Of a DNA stretch of 22,731 nt, positions 13,781-20,113 are shown one piece after another. This DNA is from Candidatus Parvarchaeota archaeon UBA446 (GTDB lineage Archaea; Nanobdellota; Nanobdellia; Parvarchaeales; Parvarchaeaceae), in the NCBI GenBank assembly GCA_002503215.1, contig DARG01000010.1, positions 1-22,731 of the forward strand, given 5' to 3'. The position numbers and the translations under genes are program-made. The notes beneath the pieces were generated by a model, which saw nothing but the letters and a program-made list of their open reading frames with translations, searched no databases and was not told the origin of the DNA. Each line of letters begins with the position of its first letter. Position 1 is the first letter of the stretch.

Positions 13781-14065
13781 TTATAACTTCCTTATAGAAC
13801 CGGCTTTACCAACATTTACCTGAAGTTCGTCTCTAAAAGACTTTACATAGCCTTTACTTATCTCTATATTATCTCCTGCAGAAAACATCTCAATTTGCTT
13901 GCCCCACAAAGACAACTTGCATTCTCCACTGTCGTCTTTTATGCTTGCGGTTGCAACTTTATTGCTTCCAAATTTTGTCATGACTTCTCTGCTTTCACCC
14001 ATGTCGGTGATTTCCGCTGTCAAGTCAACATCACTCATTCCGTCCCTTAATTCCGATATTTTCAT
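13781..14065 (-). CDS. Single-OB-fold ssDNA-binding-type protein
   Basis: 94 residues. One OB fold of the archaeal SSB/RPA type: ISELRDGMSDVDLTAEITDMGESREV (N-terminal strands), KVATASIKDDSGECKLSLWGKQIEMFSAGDNIEISKGYVKSF and a final ELQVNVGKAGSI strand. This resembles the OB core of the Sulfolobus-type SSB but lacks its long acidic tail. I start it at the ATG at 14065 because GGGGTGA, a strong Shine-Dalgarno sequence, lies about 6 nt upstream; an ATG at 14089 would overlap the upstream gene by 20 nt. It is 4 nt after deoxyhypusine synthase. It may bind ssDNA or RNA; with the full RPA nearby, a specialised or RNA role is possible. Confidence 0.78.
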   Translation of the reverse strand: MKISELRDGMSDVDLTAEITDMGESREVMTKFGSNKVATASIKDDSGECKLSLWGKQIEMFSAGDNIEISKGYVKSFRDELQVNVGKAGSIRKL

Positions 14066-14069
14066 AATT

Positions 14070-15005
14070 TCACCCCAAAAAAGAAGCATAGAGCAAAGGC
14101 AGAAGTATAGTTACATCTCCTTCGACGGTAATCTGCTTTGCGGCAGGTTTTACCTTGCCCCATGAGATCGCTTCTTCTAATCTAGCACCTGAAAGACTTC
14201 CGTCCCATTCCACTGCGGTAGTCATGTAAATCGCATAATCTAGACCGTCTTTAAACTGATTCCACCATATCGTATGATGTTTTGAAATCCCTCCTCCTAA
14301 CATAAGAGCTCCGCTCTTTTTAGCCTTAAAAACGATACCTGCAAGTAAATCCTCATCTTTTATTAAATTTATTTTGAAATCCTTATCCTTCTGCGAATAC
14401 ATCCAAATCTGTGAGCCTACACTGCCATCGGTTATACCCGGTACTATCATAGGTATGTTGTTCTTCCAGGCCCAGTAAACTATAGAATCTTTAGCTCCTT
14501 TCTCCTTACTTATCTTCTTTCCAATAAAACTTATCAACTCGCTTGTTGAATATTCTTTCTGTTCTAAAGCTGCTTCCTTCAATATAGGAATAAGTTTATC
14601 CTCTAAAATAAAACCATAACTTGAATTTGGTATGAATATATTATAAAGACGGTTTATACCTTCTTGCCTTAACTTTGCGTCATCTGACATCTCTGTCCCT
14701 GCGTAATAGTCTTTCCAAACCTTAGCCAGGTCATGATCAAGAGTACCGCAAGTGGTTATTATAACATCTACTTGTTTTTTCTTTACCATATCCACTATAA
14801 CTCCTCTTAGACCCGTGGAGATTATATCAGCTGGAAAAGAAAGGAATTTTACGCAGTTTTTGTCTTTCTCCATCTCTTGGAATATGTCTGAAGCGACCGC
14901 TAATTTCTTGGCCGTGAAACCTCCTCCTTCTGAAAATGCCTTTACCAAATCAGACACTTTTTGACCTTTTTTTATCTCTATATTTTTAACCTTTTTGCCT
15001 AGCAT
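14070..15005 (-). CDS. dhs: Deoxyhypusine synthase
   Basis: 311 residues. NAD-dependent enzyme that transfers the aminobutyl group of spermidine to a lysine of translation factor aIF5A. Seen: FLSFPADIISTGLRGVI and TTCGTLDHDLAKVW in the N-terminal half; GGGISKHHTIWWN (238-249) and EWDGSLSGARLEEAISWGK, where Lys284 in SWGK matches the lysine that forms the enzyme intermediate (Lys329 in the human enzyme). All key residues are present and length is normal. First gene of the minus-strand operon with the OB protein and the EamA transporter. TATA-like CATATTTAA centred about 28 nt before the ATG suggests a leaderless mRNA. Confidence 0.95.
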   Translation of the reverse strand: MLGKKVKNIEIKKGQKVSDLVKAFSEGGGFTAKKLAVASDIFQEMEKDKNCVKFLSFPADIISTGLRGVIVDMVKKKQVDVIITTCGTLDHDLAKVWKDYYAGTEMSDDAKLRQEGINRLYNIFIPNSSYGFILEDKLIPILKEAALEQKEYSTSELISFIGKKISKEKGAKDSIVYWAWKNNIPMIVPGITDGSVGSQIWMYSQKDKDFKINLIKDEDLLAGIVFKAKKSGALMLGGGISKHHTIWWNQFKDGLDYAIYMTTAVEWDGSLSGARLEEAISWGKVKPAAKQITVEGDVTILLPLLYASFLG

Positions 15006-15027
15006 CCTTATTCTAGGAAAATTATTG

Positions 15028-15037
15028 CTTAAATATG
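15028..15037 (-). promoter_or_regulatory. TATA box of the deoxyhypusine synthase operon
   Basis: Minus strand CATATTTAAG centred about 28 nt before the ATG at 15005. Confidence 0.45.
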
Positions 15038-15092
15038 TTTATCACTAAACGGAATTCAATTGCATCGCTAACTTTTAGTAATTTACGAAGAA

Positions 15093-15118
15093 CGCAATTA
15101 AACCTGCGCCGAATTGCG
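15093..15118. repeat. Inverted repeat between divergent dhs and M16 genes
   Basis: CGCAATT (15093-15099) and AATTGCG (15112-15118) are perfect 7-bp inverted arms around a GC-rich 12-bp centre, in a stretch (about 15090-15130) that is clearly richer in G+C than other spacers here. It lies between the promoters of two divergent genes and could serve both as an operator. Confidence 0.35.
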
Positions 15119-15137
15119 CGAGAAGCGGCATTAAACG

Positions 15138-15147
15138 TATTAATACT
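15138..15147 (+). promoter_or_regulatory. Weak TATA-like box of the M16 peptidase gene
   Basis: GTATTAATAC, itself palindromic, centred about 26 nt before the ATG at 15169; right spacing, moderate TATA match. Confidence 0.4.
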
Positions 15148-15168
15148 AAACTTATTCTTACTTAATAA

Positions 15169-16416
15169 ATGAAAATATCAAAGACGGAAAGCGGGATGCC
15201 ATACATATTATATCCATTGAAAACCGGATATACGGCACTTGCATCAATCACGGCATTTGGAGCACTAGATGAAAACAAAAAACATTCTGCACATACGCTT
15301 GAGCACATGCTATTTGAAGGTACCAAAACCAAGAACTATCGCGATATAGATGAAACATTGAGTTATAACGCCATAGAATACAATGCAGCTACATATACAG
15401 ACACCATTAAAATATACACATTGGGGGTCACAAGAAAAACAGACATATTAATAGATTTGATTAGTGATACGGTACAAAACTCTATTTTCCCAAGTGAACG
15501 CTTGGAAAAGGAGAAAGGCCCGATAAAAAATGAGCTGAAAGCGGATAAAAACGGACCAGTAGTAAATTATTATACAATTGTATACGAAGCGCTCTATGGA
15601 AACAATGGTGAAGGGAAAAAGATAGTGAGATGGGCGCGACCTCCTACAGGCCCAGAGATAGACGCGCTAACAGTAGAAGATTTAAAGCGAGAGTATGAAA
15701 GAGCATTCGTTCCCGAAAATATGGTTTTCATAGCGTATGGAGGAATGAACCTTGATAAGATCAGCAAAACCATTGACGATAAATTCTCTTCTTTCTATAG
15801 AAAAGGCCCAAAAAGAGATTTTTCTGAGATAAAACCTTTAGGAAAGAAAAAGGAAATAGGAGTTGAAAACCCAAAATCACCTTATTCGAGGTTAGAGATG
15901 TTCATACCTACGACTGGATTCAAAATTGACAACAGAAAAGAGTACCTTTCTTTAAGTATGATATCGACCATTCTAAATAATAACCTATATAAGACGCTTA
16001 GACAGGAAAATGGACTTATCTATTCTATAAATGTAGAAAATAACGGACACATAAGATTTGGGACGCTAAATGTGTACACGGAATCTTCTTCTAATGACTT
16101 TCTTAAAGTAAGAAGAATTATAGATAAAGAAATAGATAGGATACACGCTGGAGAAATAGATCCAGATTATATAAAAAAGATAAAAAGCGCAAGTCGCGAC
16201 GCCTATATTGTGGAAAAGTACAGAAACCCAATAAGTTCTGCCATTCGCATCGCATTACTAGAACTGCAAGCGAGAGTAATTTCAGGTTATGAAAACTATA
16301 GTTTACTGTCCCAAAAGCCTATAGATATAACTACTGATGATATTAGGGCCGCTTGTGACAAATACATAAATCTGGATAGAGCCGTAAATCTTTCTTTTAT
16401 TAATAAAAAGACATAA
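15169..16416 (+). CDS. M16-family zinc metallopeptidase
   Basis: 415 residues, pitrilysin/processing-peptidase family. The inverted zinc motif HxxEH is His42-Thr-Leu-Glu45-His46 (HTLEHMLFEGT), and the third ligand is probably Glu122 (IKNELKADKNGP), at the family spacing of about 75 residues. The N-terminal half-barrel (1-215) is catalytic; the C-terminal half (about 220-415) has LRQENGLIYSINVEN, matching the LR...GL.YSV region that completes the active site. All catalytic residues are present, so an active peptidase is expected. There is no signal peptide, so it is cytosolic; substrates are probably peptides or small proteins. It is divergent from the deoxyhypusine synthase operon and convergent with the DUF929 gene. 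Confidence 0.88.
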   Translation: MKISKTESGMPYILYPLKTGYTALASITAFGALDENKKHSAHTLEHMLFEGTKTKNYRDIDETLSYNAIEYNAATYTDTIKIYTLGVTRKTDILIDLISDTVQNSIFPSERLEKEKGPIKNELKADKNGPVVNYYTIVYEALYGNNGEGKKIVRWARPPTGPEIDALTVEDLKREYERAFVPENMVFIAYGGMNLDKISKTIDDKFSSFYRKGPKRDFSEIKPLGKKKEIGVENPKSPYSRLEMFIPTTGFKIDNRKEYLSLSMISTILNNNLYKTLRQENGLIYSINVENNGHIRFGTLNVYTESSSNDFLKVRRIIDKEIDRIHAGEIDPDYIKKIKSASRDAYIVEKYRNPISSAIRIALLELQARVISGYENYSLLSQKPIDITTDDIRAACDKYINLDRAVNLSFINKKT

Positions 16417-16458
16417 GATATTCGATTTTATCTAACGTGGTTTACCGACTTTTAGTAA

Positions 16459-17250
16459 TTAGACCTTCGGCAATGAAGGAGAAGAACACACAGGGGCTGC
16501 ATTATTAATGTCGCTACATATCATGCTTGTTATATAATCTGCCTCTTCTGTTATTCCTTTGGAAATTGTAGAGCTGCTTGTATTAAATTGAGATATTATG
16601 TAAGAAGGCATATAACCTGTGCCATTCCCGGCAAAAATTATAGGTGTTCCATCTGGAGCAAGGCTTGATCCGGCTCCTACTTCAAAAAAGTTTCCCCCTA
16701 TAACGGAAAAAGGGACTGCTCCTCCTGAATCATATTTTGAAGCGTATTGTTGTTCTAAAGGAGTAAATGACTGTAAAGGAGTTGGATTAGGGTACTGGTC
16801 GTTATAAAGCTCCTCGGAAGTGAAATTTACGTAATTAGAAGTATACTTTAGATTTGGATTTAGGAAGTTCAAAGTCCAGTCTCCCTCATAAGCGTGATAA
16901 AAGAGTGTATTTGTCTGAGGAGTATTTGAATAATTACTTGTAGGTAATGTATTTAGATCTACATTTTTACCGTAATATGTCCAATTCCCAAAGTTACTAA
17001 GCGCATCGAAAAACGCGTACCTCTCTATAGCACAGTATTGGCAGCCTTCTATTCCGGCAAAATTTACCCAGAGTTTGCCGTTGTTTATTATCGGAGAAGC
17101 GCCCTTTATGCTAAACCAATTATTTCCAATTGCAGTTGTAGCTGATCCGTTTACAAATACAAGCAAATATATAACGACTGCTGAGATGAAAACTACGATC
17201 GCTACTATCATTATTATCAAGCTTCTCAATTTTAATTTAACTGCATCCAT
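16459..17250 (-). CDS. DUF929-like exported thioredoxin-fold protein
   Basis: 263 residues. A membrane helix near the N terminus (about 9-34) anchors an outside domain. NFAGIEGCQYCAIERYAFFDALSNFGNW (64-91 region) with Cys70-Gln-Tyr-Cys73 matches the DUF929 family pattern of archaeal extracytoplasmic CxxC proteins (GA..CPYCA.ERWA...ALS.FG). Two further Cys near the C terminus (MICSDINNAAPVCSS) could form a disulfide. Probable role: thiol-disulfide exchange outside the membrane; exact substrate unknown. I start at the ATG at 17250 because a TATA box lies 26 nt upstream; an in-frame ATG at 17274 falls inside that box. Divergent from the V4R gene, with which it shares the TATA element. Confidence 0.82.
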   Translation of the reverse strand: MDAVKLKLRSLIIMIVAIVVFISAVVIYLLVFVNGSATTAIGNNWFSIKGASPIINNGKLWVNFAGIEGCQYCAIERYAFFDALSNFGNWTYYGKNVDLNTLPTSNYSNTPQTNTLFYHAYEGDWTLNFLNPNLKYTSNYVNFTSEELYNDQYPNPTPLQSFTPLEQQYASKYDSGGAVPFSVIGGNFFEVGAGSSLAPDGTPIIFAGNGTGYMPSYIISQFNTSSSTISKGITEEADYITSMICSDINNAAPVCSSPSLPKV

Positions 17251-17270
17251 GGTTTGAAAATACAATAAAA

Positions 17271-17280
17271 GCATATAAGT
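17271..17280. promoter_or_regulatory. Shared bidirectional TATA box
   Basis: The plus strand reads GCATATAAGT and the minus strand ACTTATATGC, so either strand offers a TATA box. Its centre is 26 nt from the DUF929 start at 17250 and 26 nt from the V4R start at 17302. No other TATA element sits at the right distance for either gene, so one element appears to fire both leaderless transcripts. Confidence 0.6.
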
Positions 17281-17301
17281 TTTACATATTTAAATAAATA
17301 C

Positions 17302-18336
17302 ATGGAGCTTGATCTAGAATATGATGAATCCAAGGGGATTTACTTATTGAATAAAATAAGGGTATTAGTCTTACCAAAAGGTAGTTTAGAAGCAATACAA
17401 AATTCAGTAAATACCATTCTAGGTTTAGCTACAAAAGGTATATTTTATGAAGTTTCATCAACGGTCTTCTACTCCTTTTTCCAAGACCTTATAAAAAATA
17501 AAGTAATAAAAGGCCGTGGAGAAGATCTAGAAGCAAAATTATTTGAAGTTATAAAAGAAATGGGACTTGGAAGATTAAACAAAATAAATCAGGATTTAAA
17601 TTTGTATAAAATAAGTATAGAAGGTAATTTCAATTCCTTTCTAAACCTGATATATGATGCTCCTTACTGCTTTAACAGCAATGGGCTTCTTACAGGAATT
17701 TATAGACTCATTACAAATAAGGACGTAGAAGTGATAGAAACAAAGTGCAGGACTACTGGTGGTTCCGATGCCGATTTTTTTGATATAAACGTAAGTGAAT
17801 CGAAAAGCCAGTACAGTTATATCCCTTCTATAATATCCAATAAAGAAAACGAATCGCTCAAAAAGGTAGAAATTATAAAAGACGATGTAAACATATCCAT
17901 AAACTCCATAGCTTCAGAGATAATTCCCGTTACTTATTTTCCTTATCTATTTAGTAAGCTTAAAAGTATAATCGGCCCTGGAGTATATGGTATAGAAAGC
18001 CAAGCAGGTAAAGAATTAGCGAAACTATACCAACAGTATAACCTAGAACTTATAGTAGAAAAATACGGTAAAGAAGGATTAGACGTGCTGCCCGTTATAA
18101 GTGGTATGGGAAGGATAAACACTTTAAAAACCGAATTGAATTACTTGATAGAGGTGGATGTTTACAATTCTTTCAATGCTCTGCATATAGATGATTCAAT
18201 GGAGAAAAGATGTTTTCTTTTAGGAAGTCTAATATCTGGTTTATCTTATAAACTCACGGGAACTTCTCTTAAACTAAGCGAAAAAGAATGTTCTGCTACA
18301 AACGGAGAAGTGTGCAAATTTGCATTTGAGCAGTAA
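17302..18336 (+). CDS. Protein with two V4R (4-vinyl reductase-type) domains
   Basis: 344 residues. Two V4R-like halves: about 20-165 and about 185-344. The second ends with Cys330-SATNGEV-Cys338-KFAFEQ, the characteristic C...G..C.F.F end of V4R domains, which bind a small hydrophobic molecule or metal. The first ends with KCRTTGGSDADFFDIN, where Cys149 is kept but the second Cys is replaced (Ala157/Asp158), so this copy is probably degenerate or structural. V4R domains occur in sensor and bacteriochlorophyll-related proteins, and stand-alone archaeal versions have no established role. No membrane segment is seen. It shares a TATA box with the divergent DUF929 gene. A start at 17302 is supported by leaderless spacing. 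Confidence 0.75.
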   Translation: MELDLEYDESKGIYLLNKIRVLVLPKGSLEAIQNSVNTILGLATKGIFYEVSSTVFYSFFQDLIKNKVIKGRGEDLEAKLFEVIKEMGLGRLNKINQDLNLYKISIEGNFNSFLNLIYDAPYCFNSNGLLTGIYRLITNKDVEVIETKCRTTGGSDADFFDINVSESKSQYSYIPSIISNKENESLKKVEIIKDDVNISINSIASEIIPVTYFPYLFSKLKSIIGPGVYGIESQAGKELAKLYQQYNLELIVEKYGKEGLDVLPVISGMGRINTLKTELNYLIEVDVYNSFNALHIDDSMEKRCFLLGSLISGLSYKLTGTSLKLSEKECSATNGEVCKFAFEQ

Positions 18337-18368
18337 ATACACTATAAATTTGCACTTATAAAAGTGGA

Positions 18369-18377
18369 ATATAAATT
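18369..18377 (+). promoter_or_regulatory. TATA box of the tRNA-Phe gene
   Basis: ATATAAATT centred about 34 nt before the mature tRNA 5' end, leaving a leader of about 7-8 nt for RNase P to remove. Confidence 0.45.
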
Positions 18378-18406
18378 ATTAATATTAATATACTATTCAA
18401 TAACTT

Positions 18407-18478
18407 GGAGCTATCGCCCAACAGGAGGGCACACGACTGAAGCTCGTGACGGTGAGGGTGCAAATCCCTCTAGCTCCA
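18407..18478 (+). tRNA. tRNA-Phe (anticodon GAA)
   Basis: Full cloverleaf by hand folding: acceptor GGAGCTA (18407-18413) with TAGCTCC (18471-18477); D stem GCCC/GGGC (18416-18419, 18427-18430) with GG in the loop; anticodon stem CACGA/TCGTG with loop CTGAAGC, anticodon GAA at 18439-18441 followed by G37, as expected for wyosine-type tRNA-Phe; 5-nt variable loop; T stem GAGGG/CCCTC. Discriminator A at 18478; CCA is not encoded (next bases CAT). No intron. The T-loop is TGCAAAT, with G instead of the nearly universal T at position 55. The other stems are perfect, so a pseudogene is unlikely. Confidence 0.93.
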
Positions 18479-18520
18479 CATGATAGCGATAAAAAATTTC
18501 TTACACATAGAAAGTTTTCA

Positions 18521-18533
18521 CTTTAACTTTTTT
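18521..18533 (+). terminator. T-rich stretch after the tRNA, possible terminator
   Basis: CTTTAACTTTTTT lies about 45 nt after the tRNA 3' end. Archaeal RNA polymerase stops at T-runs; a run of six T is modest evidence. It is also just beyond the stop of the convergent TrmB gene. Confidence 0.25.
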
Positions 18534-18554
18534 AAGAGATAAATCAGATATGCC

Positions 18555-19283
18555 TTATTTTGACATTGACCATAATAATTCAAAGTAGTGCCTGAAATTT
18601 CGCGTGACTTCTTTGTTTTTTAACATTATCGTTGTCGGAGATTTTCCCCAGATTACTAGCGCCGATTTATCGCCGTATATATTTATAGTCATTCCGCTGT
18701 CATATAGTTTAGGCAGTGTTTTAACATGTGTAAGACGCCGCTTTTCGTAAAATTCCCTCCATTCACCGCCGTCTCCTGAGATAAGTACGCGCTTTCGTAT
18801 TCCTTTTTTTATGCGCTTTTCGTCCCATACGCGTATTGTCTTTCCGAATCCACTAGCGCTGGATGATACGCCAAGTACTAGGTGCTCATTACCTCTGCTC
18901 AACGAGACGAAAACGTCCCTAAGAAACATCTTTATACCGCTGGCACCTTCAAACACGCTCACGTCCTGTTGCGGGCCGAAGCCGCTTTTCAGCCTTTCGA
19001 TTTCAGATATGGTCTTTTCAAACTCAGCATATCTTTCTTTTAACAGTTCTTTTACCATAGCCAGATCCGCGGCAAAGAAGGACTTTCTTTTTCCTAAGAT
19101 ATTATAAGAGACAAACCCTTTGTTCTGAAGTCTTTGTATCGAATTATAAGCAACTGAAGAATGCAGTCCGGTTTCGCGTATTATCCCACTTATCGTAGAA
19201 CCACCGGTGCTAAGTAGCGCAACGTATATCTTTGATTCGGCCCGCGTCAATCCGACTGCTTCCATCGCTTCTTCTATTTTCAT
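18555..19283 (-). CDS. TrmB-family transcriptional regulator
   Basis: 242 residues. Winged helix at about 5-70 (GLTRAESKIYVALLSTGGSTISGIIRETGLHSSVAYNSIQRLQNKGFVSY), the TrmB type of helix-turn-helix, followed by a helical segment that is probably the dimer coiled coil (75-100, KELLKERYAEFEKTISEIERLK) and a C-terminal effector-type domain (105-242). TrmB proteins usually sense sugars; here the ligand is unknown, and the C-terminal sugar-binding domain of TrmB itself is not evident. It is divergent from the mini-protein / IMP cyclohydrolase / PP-loop genes, so it probably regulates them or itself. Its DNA uses more CGN arginine codons than radA. TATA-like GAAATTATTTAAG lies about 27 nt before the ATG. 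Confidence 0.82.
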   Translation of the reverse strand: MKIEEAMEAVGLTRAESKIYVALLSTGGSTISGIIRETGLHSSVAYNSIQRLQNKGFVSYNILGKRKSFFAADLAMVKELLKERYAEFEKTISEIERLKSGFGPQQDVSVFEGASGIKMFLRDVFVSLSRGNEHLVLGVSSSASGFGKTIRVWDEKRIKKGIRKRVLISGDGGEWREFYEKRRLTHVKTLPKLYDSGMTINIYGDKSALVIWGKSPTTIMLKNKEVTRNFRHYFELLWSMSK

Positions 19284-19298
19284 CTCCTTTTTAGGAGA
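19283..19298. promoter_or_regulatory. Inverted repeat at the TrmB-gene start, candidate operator
   Basis: TCTCCT (19283-19288) and AGGAGA (19293-19298) are perfect inverted arms around TTTT, touching the start codon of the TrmB-type gene and ending before its TATA box. It could be an autoregulatory site. The AAGGAG in it is directly adjacent to the ATG, too close to act as a Shine-Dalgarno sequence. Confidence 0.4.
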
Positions 19299-19304
19299 AA
19301 TTAG

Positions 19305-19316
19305 CTTAAATAATTT
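19305..19316 (-). promoter_or_regulatory. TATA box of the TrmB-type gene
   Basis: Minus strand reads AAATTATTTAAG, centred about 27 nt before the ATG at 19283. Confidence 0.4.
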
Positions 19317-19352
19317 CGCAGTTGTTTCTAATTAAAACAGAAACGTTAGTTT

Positions 19353-19505
19353 ATGAAAAAGAAGGAAGAAAATGAGCTTAAAACATCAGAATCCTTGATG
19401 CGAAATGGAAATATACTTCATGCAAAAGAATGTGGCCACAAACCACCTATATCAGGCATGATCGAAGGATGTGTAAAAAAATGTCACTGGCACAAGATGT
19501 GTTAA
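19353..19505 (+). CDS. 50-residue Cys/His-rich mini-protein
   Basis: Short open frame with ATG at 19353 and TAA at 19503-19505; no known family recognised. A charged, Lys/Glu-rich N terminus is followed by a dense metal-ligand pattern: Cys27-Gly-His29, Cys40, Cys44-His45-Trp-His47 and Cys50 as the last residue (ECGHKP...EGCVKKCHWHKMC). Seven Cys/His in 24 residues is far above chance and suggests a zinc or other metal site. The end overlaps the likely start of the IMP cyclohydrolase gene (19481) by 25 nt in another frame, so the two would be translationally coupled. Promoter is weak: CTAATTAAAAC (19328-19338) lies about 20 nt upstream. It may be a subunit or metallochaperone of the two enzymes that follow. 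Confidence 0.55.
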   Translation: MKKKEENELKTSESLMRNGNILHAKECGHKPPISGMIEGCVKKCHWHKMC

Positions 19506-20113
19506 ACAAATCGCATTTTAAAAAAACTGCTTTAATATCCGTTTCTGACAGAAAAGGTTTGGTCGCATTCACAAAAGGCCTAAAAAAGCTCGGCTTCTCT
19601 TTTGTAGCTTCTGGAAGAAACGCAGATTACTTGGAAAAACATGGCATACGCGCCTTAAAAACATCGAGGCTTACAGGATGGCCTCCGATAATGAATCCGC
19701 AAGGCGTAAAAACAATACATCCCCGCATATATGGTGGAATATTCGTGAATCCAAACAAAAAAGATCATTTAACCGACGTGAGAAGGTACGGGATAATACC
19801 ATTCAATATAGTTGTGTGCAATTTTTATCCATTCGAAAGGACAATAACACGAAGAGGATTCAATCACAAGGACGCGATAAGAAATCTTGATATAGGAGGA
19901 CCTGCGATGGTGAGAGCTGCAGCCAAGCACTATGCTTACCGTACGGTGTTGGTCGACCCAGCAGACTACACGAAAGTATTGAAAGAACTGCGCGAAAAAG
20001 AAGAGGTAGACATGGCTACACGCAGGTTGCTCTCGATAAAGGCGTTCGAACGCTGCATAGGATATGACAATAGCATAGTCAAATACCTGAAACGGGTGGG
20101 ATATGGAATGTAA
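19481..20113 (+). CDS. Stand-alone IMP cyclohydrolase (PurH N-terminal domain)
   Basis: 210 residues from the chosen ATG, covering just the IMP cyclohydrolase domain of bifunctional PurH, which closes FAICAR to IMP, the last step of purine synthesis. Seen: ALISVSDRKGLVAF (17-30), VASGRNADYL, TGWPPIMNPQGVKTIHPRIYGGIF (with Lys77-Thr78 and His80-Pro81 of the KTxHP motif), VVCNFYPFERT, LDIGGPAMVRAAAKH (Lys149). The Arg usually before VKT is Gly75. There is no AICAR transformylase half, so another enzyme must supply FAICAR (PurP-type in archaea). ATG 19481 is preferred over upstream in-frame starts because those run through the mini-protein frame and add residues not found in the family. Overlaps the PP-loop gene by 11 nt. 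Confidence 0.83.
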   Translation: MSLAQDVLNKSHFKKTALISVSDRKGLVAFTKGLKKLGFSFVASGRNADYLEKHGIRALKTSRLTGWPPIMNPQGVKTIHPRIYGGIFVNPNKKDHLTDVRRYGIIPFNIVVCNFYPFERTITRRGFNHKDAIRNLDIGGPAMVRAAAKHYAYRTVLVDPADYTKVLKELREKEEVDMATRRLLSIKAFERCIGYDNSIVKYLKRVGYGM

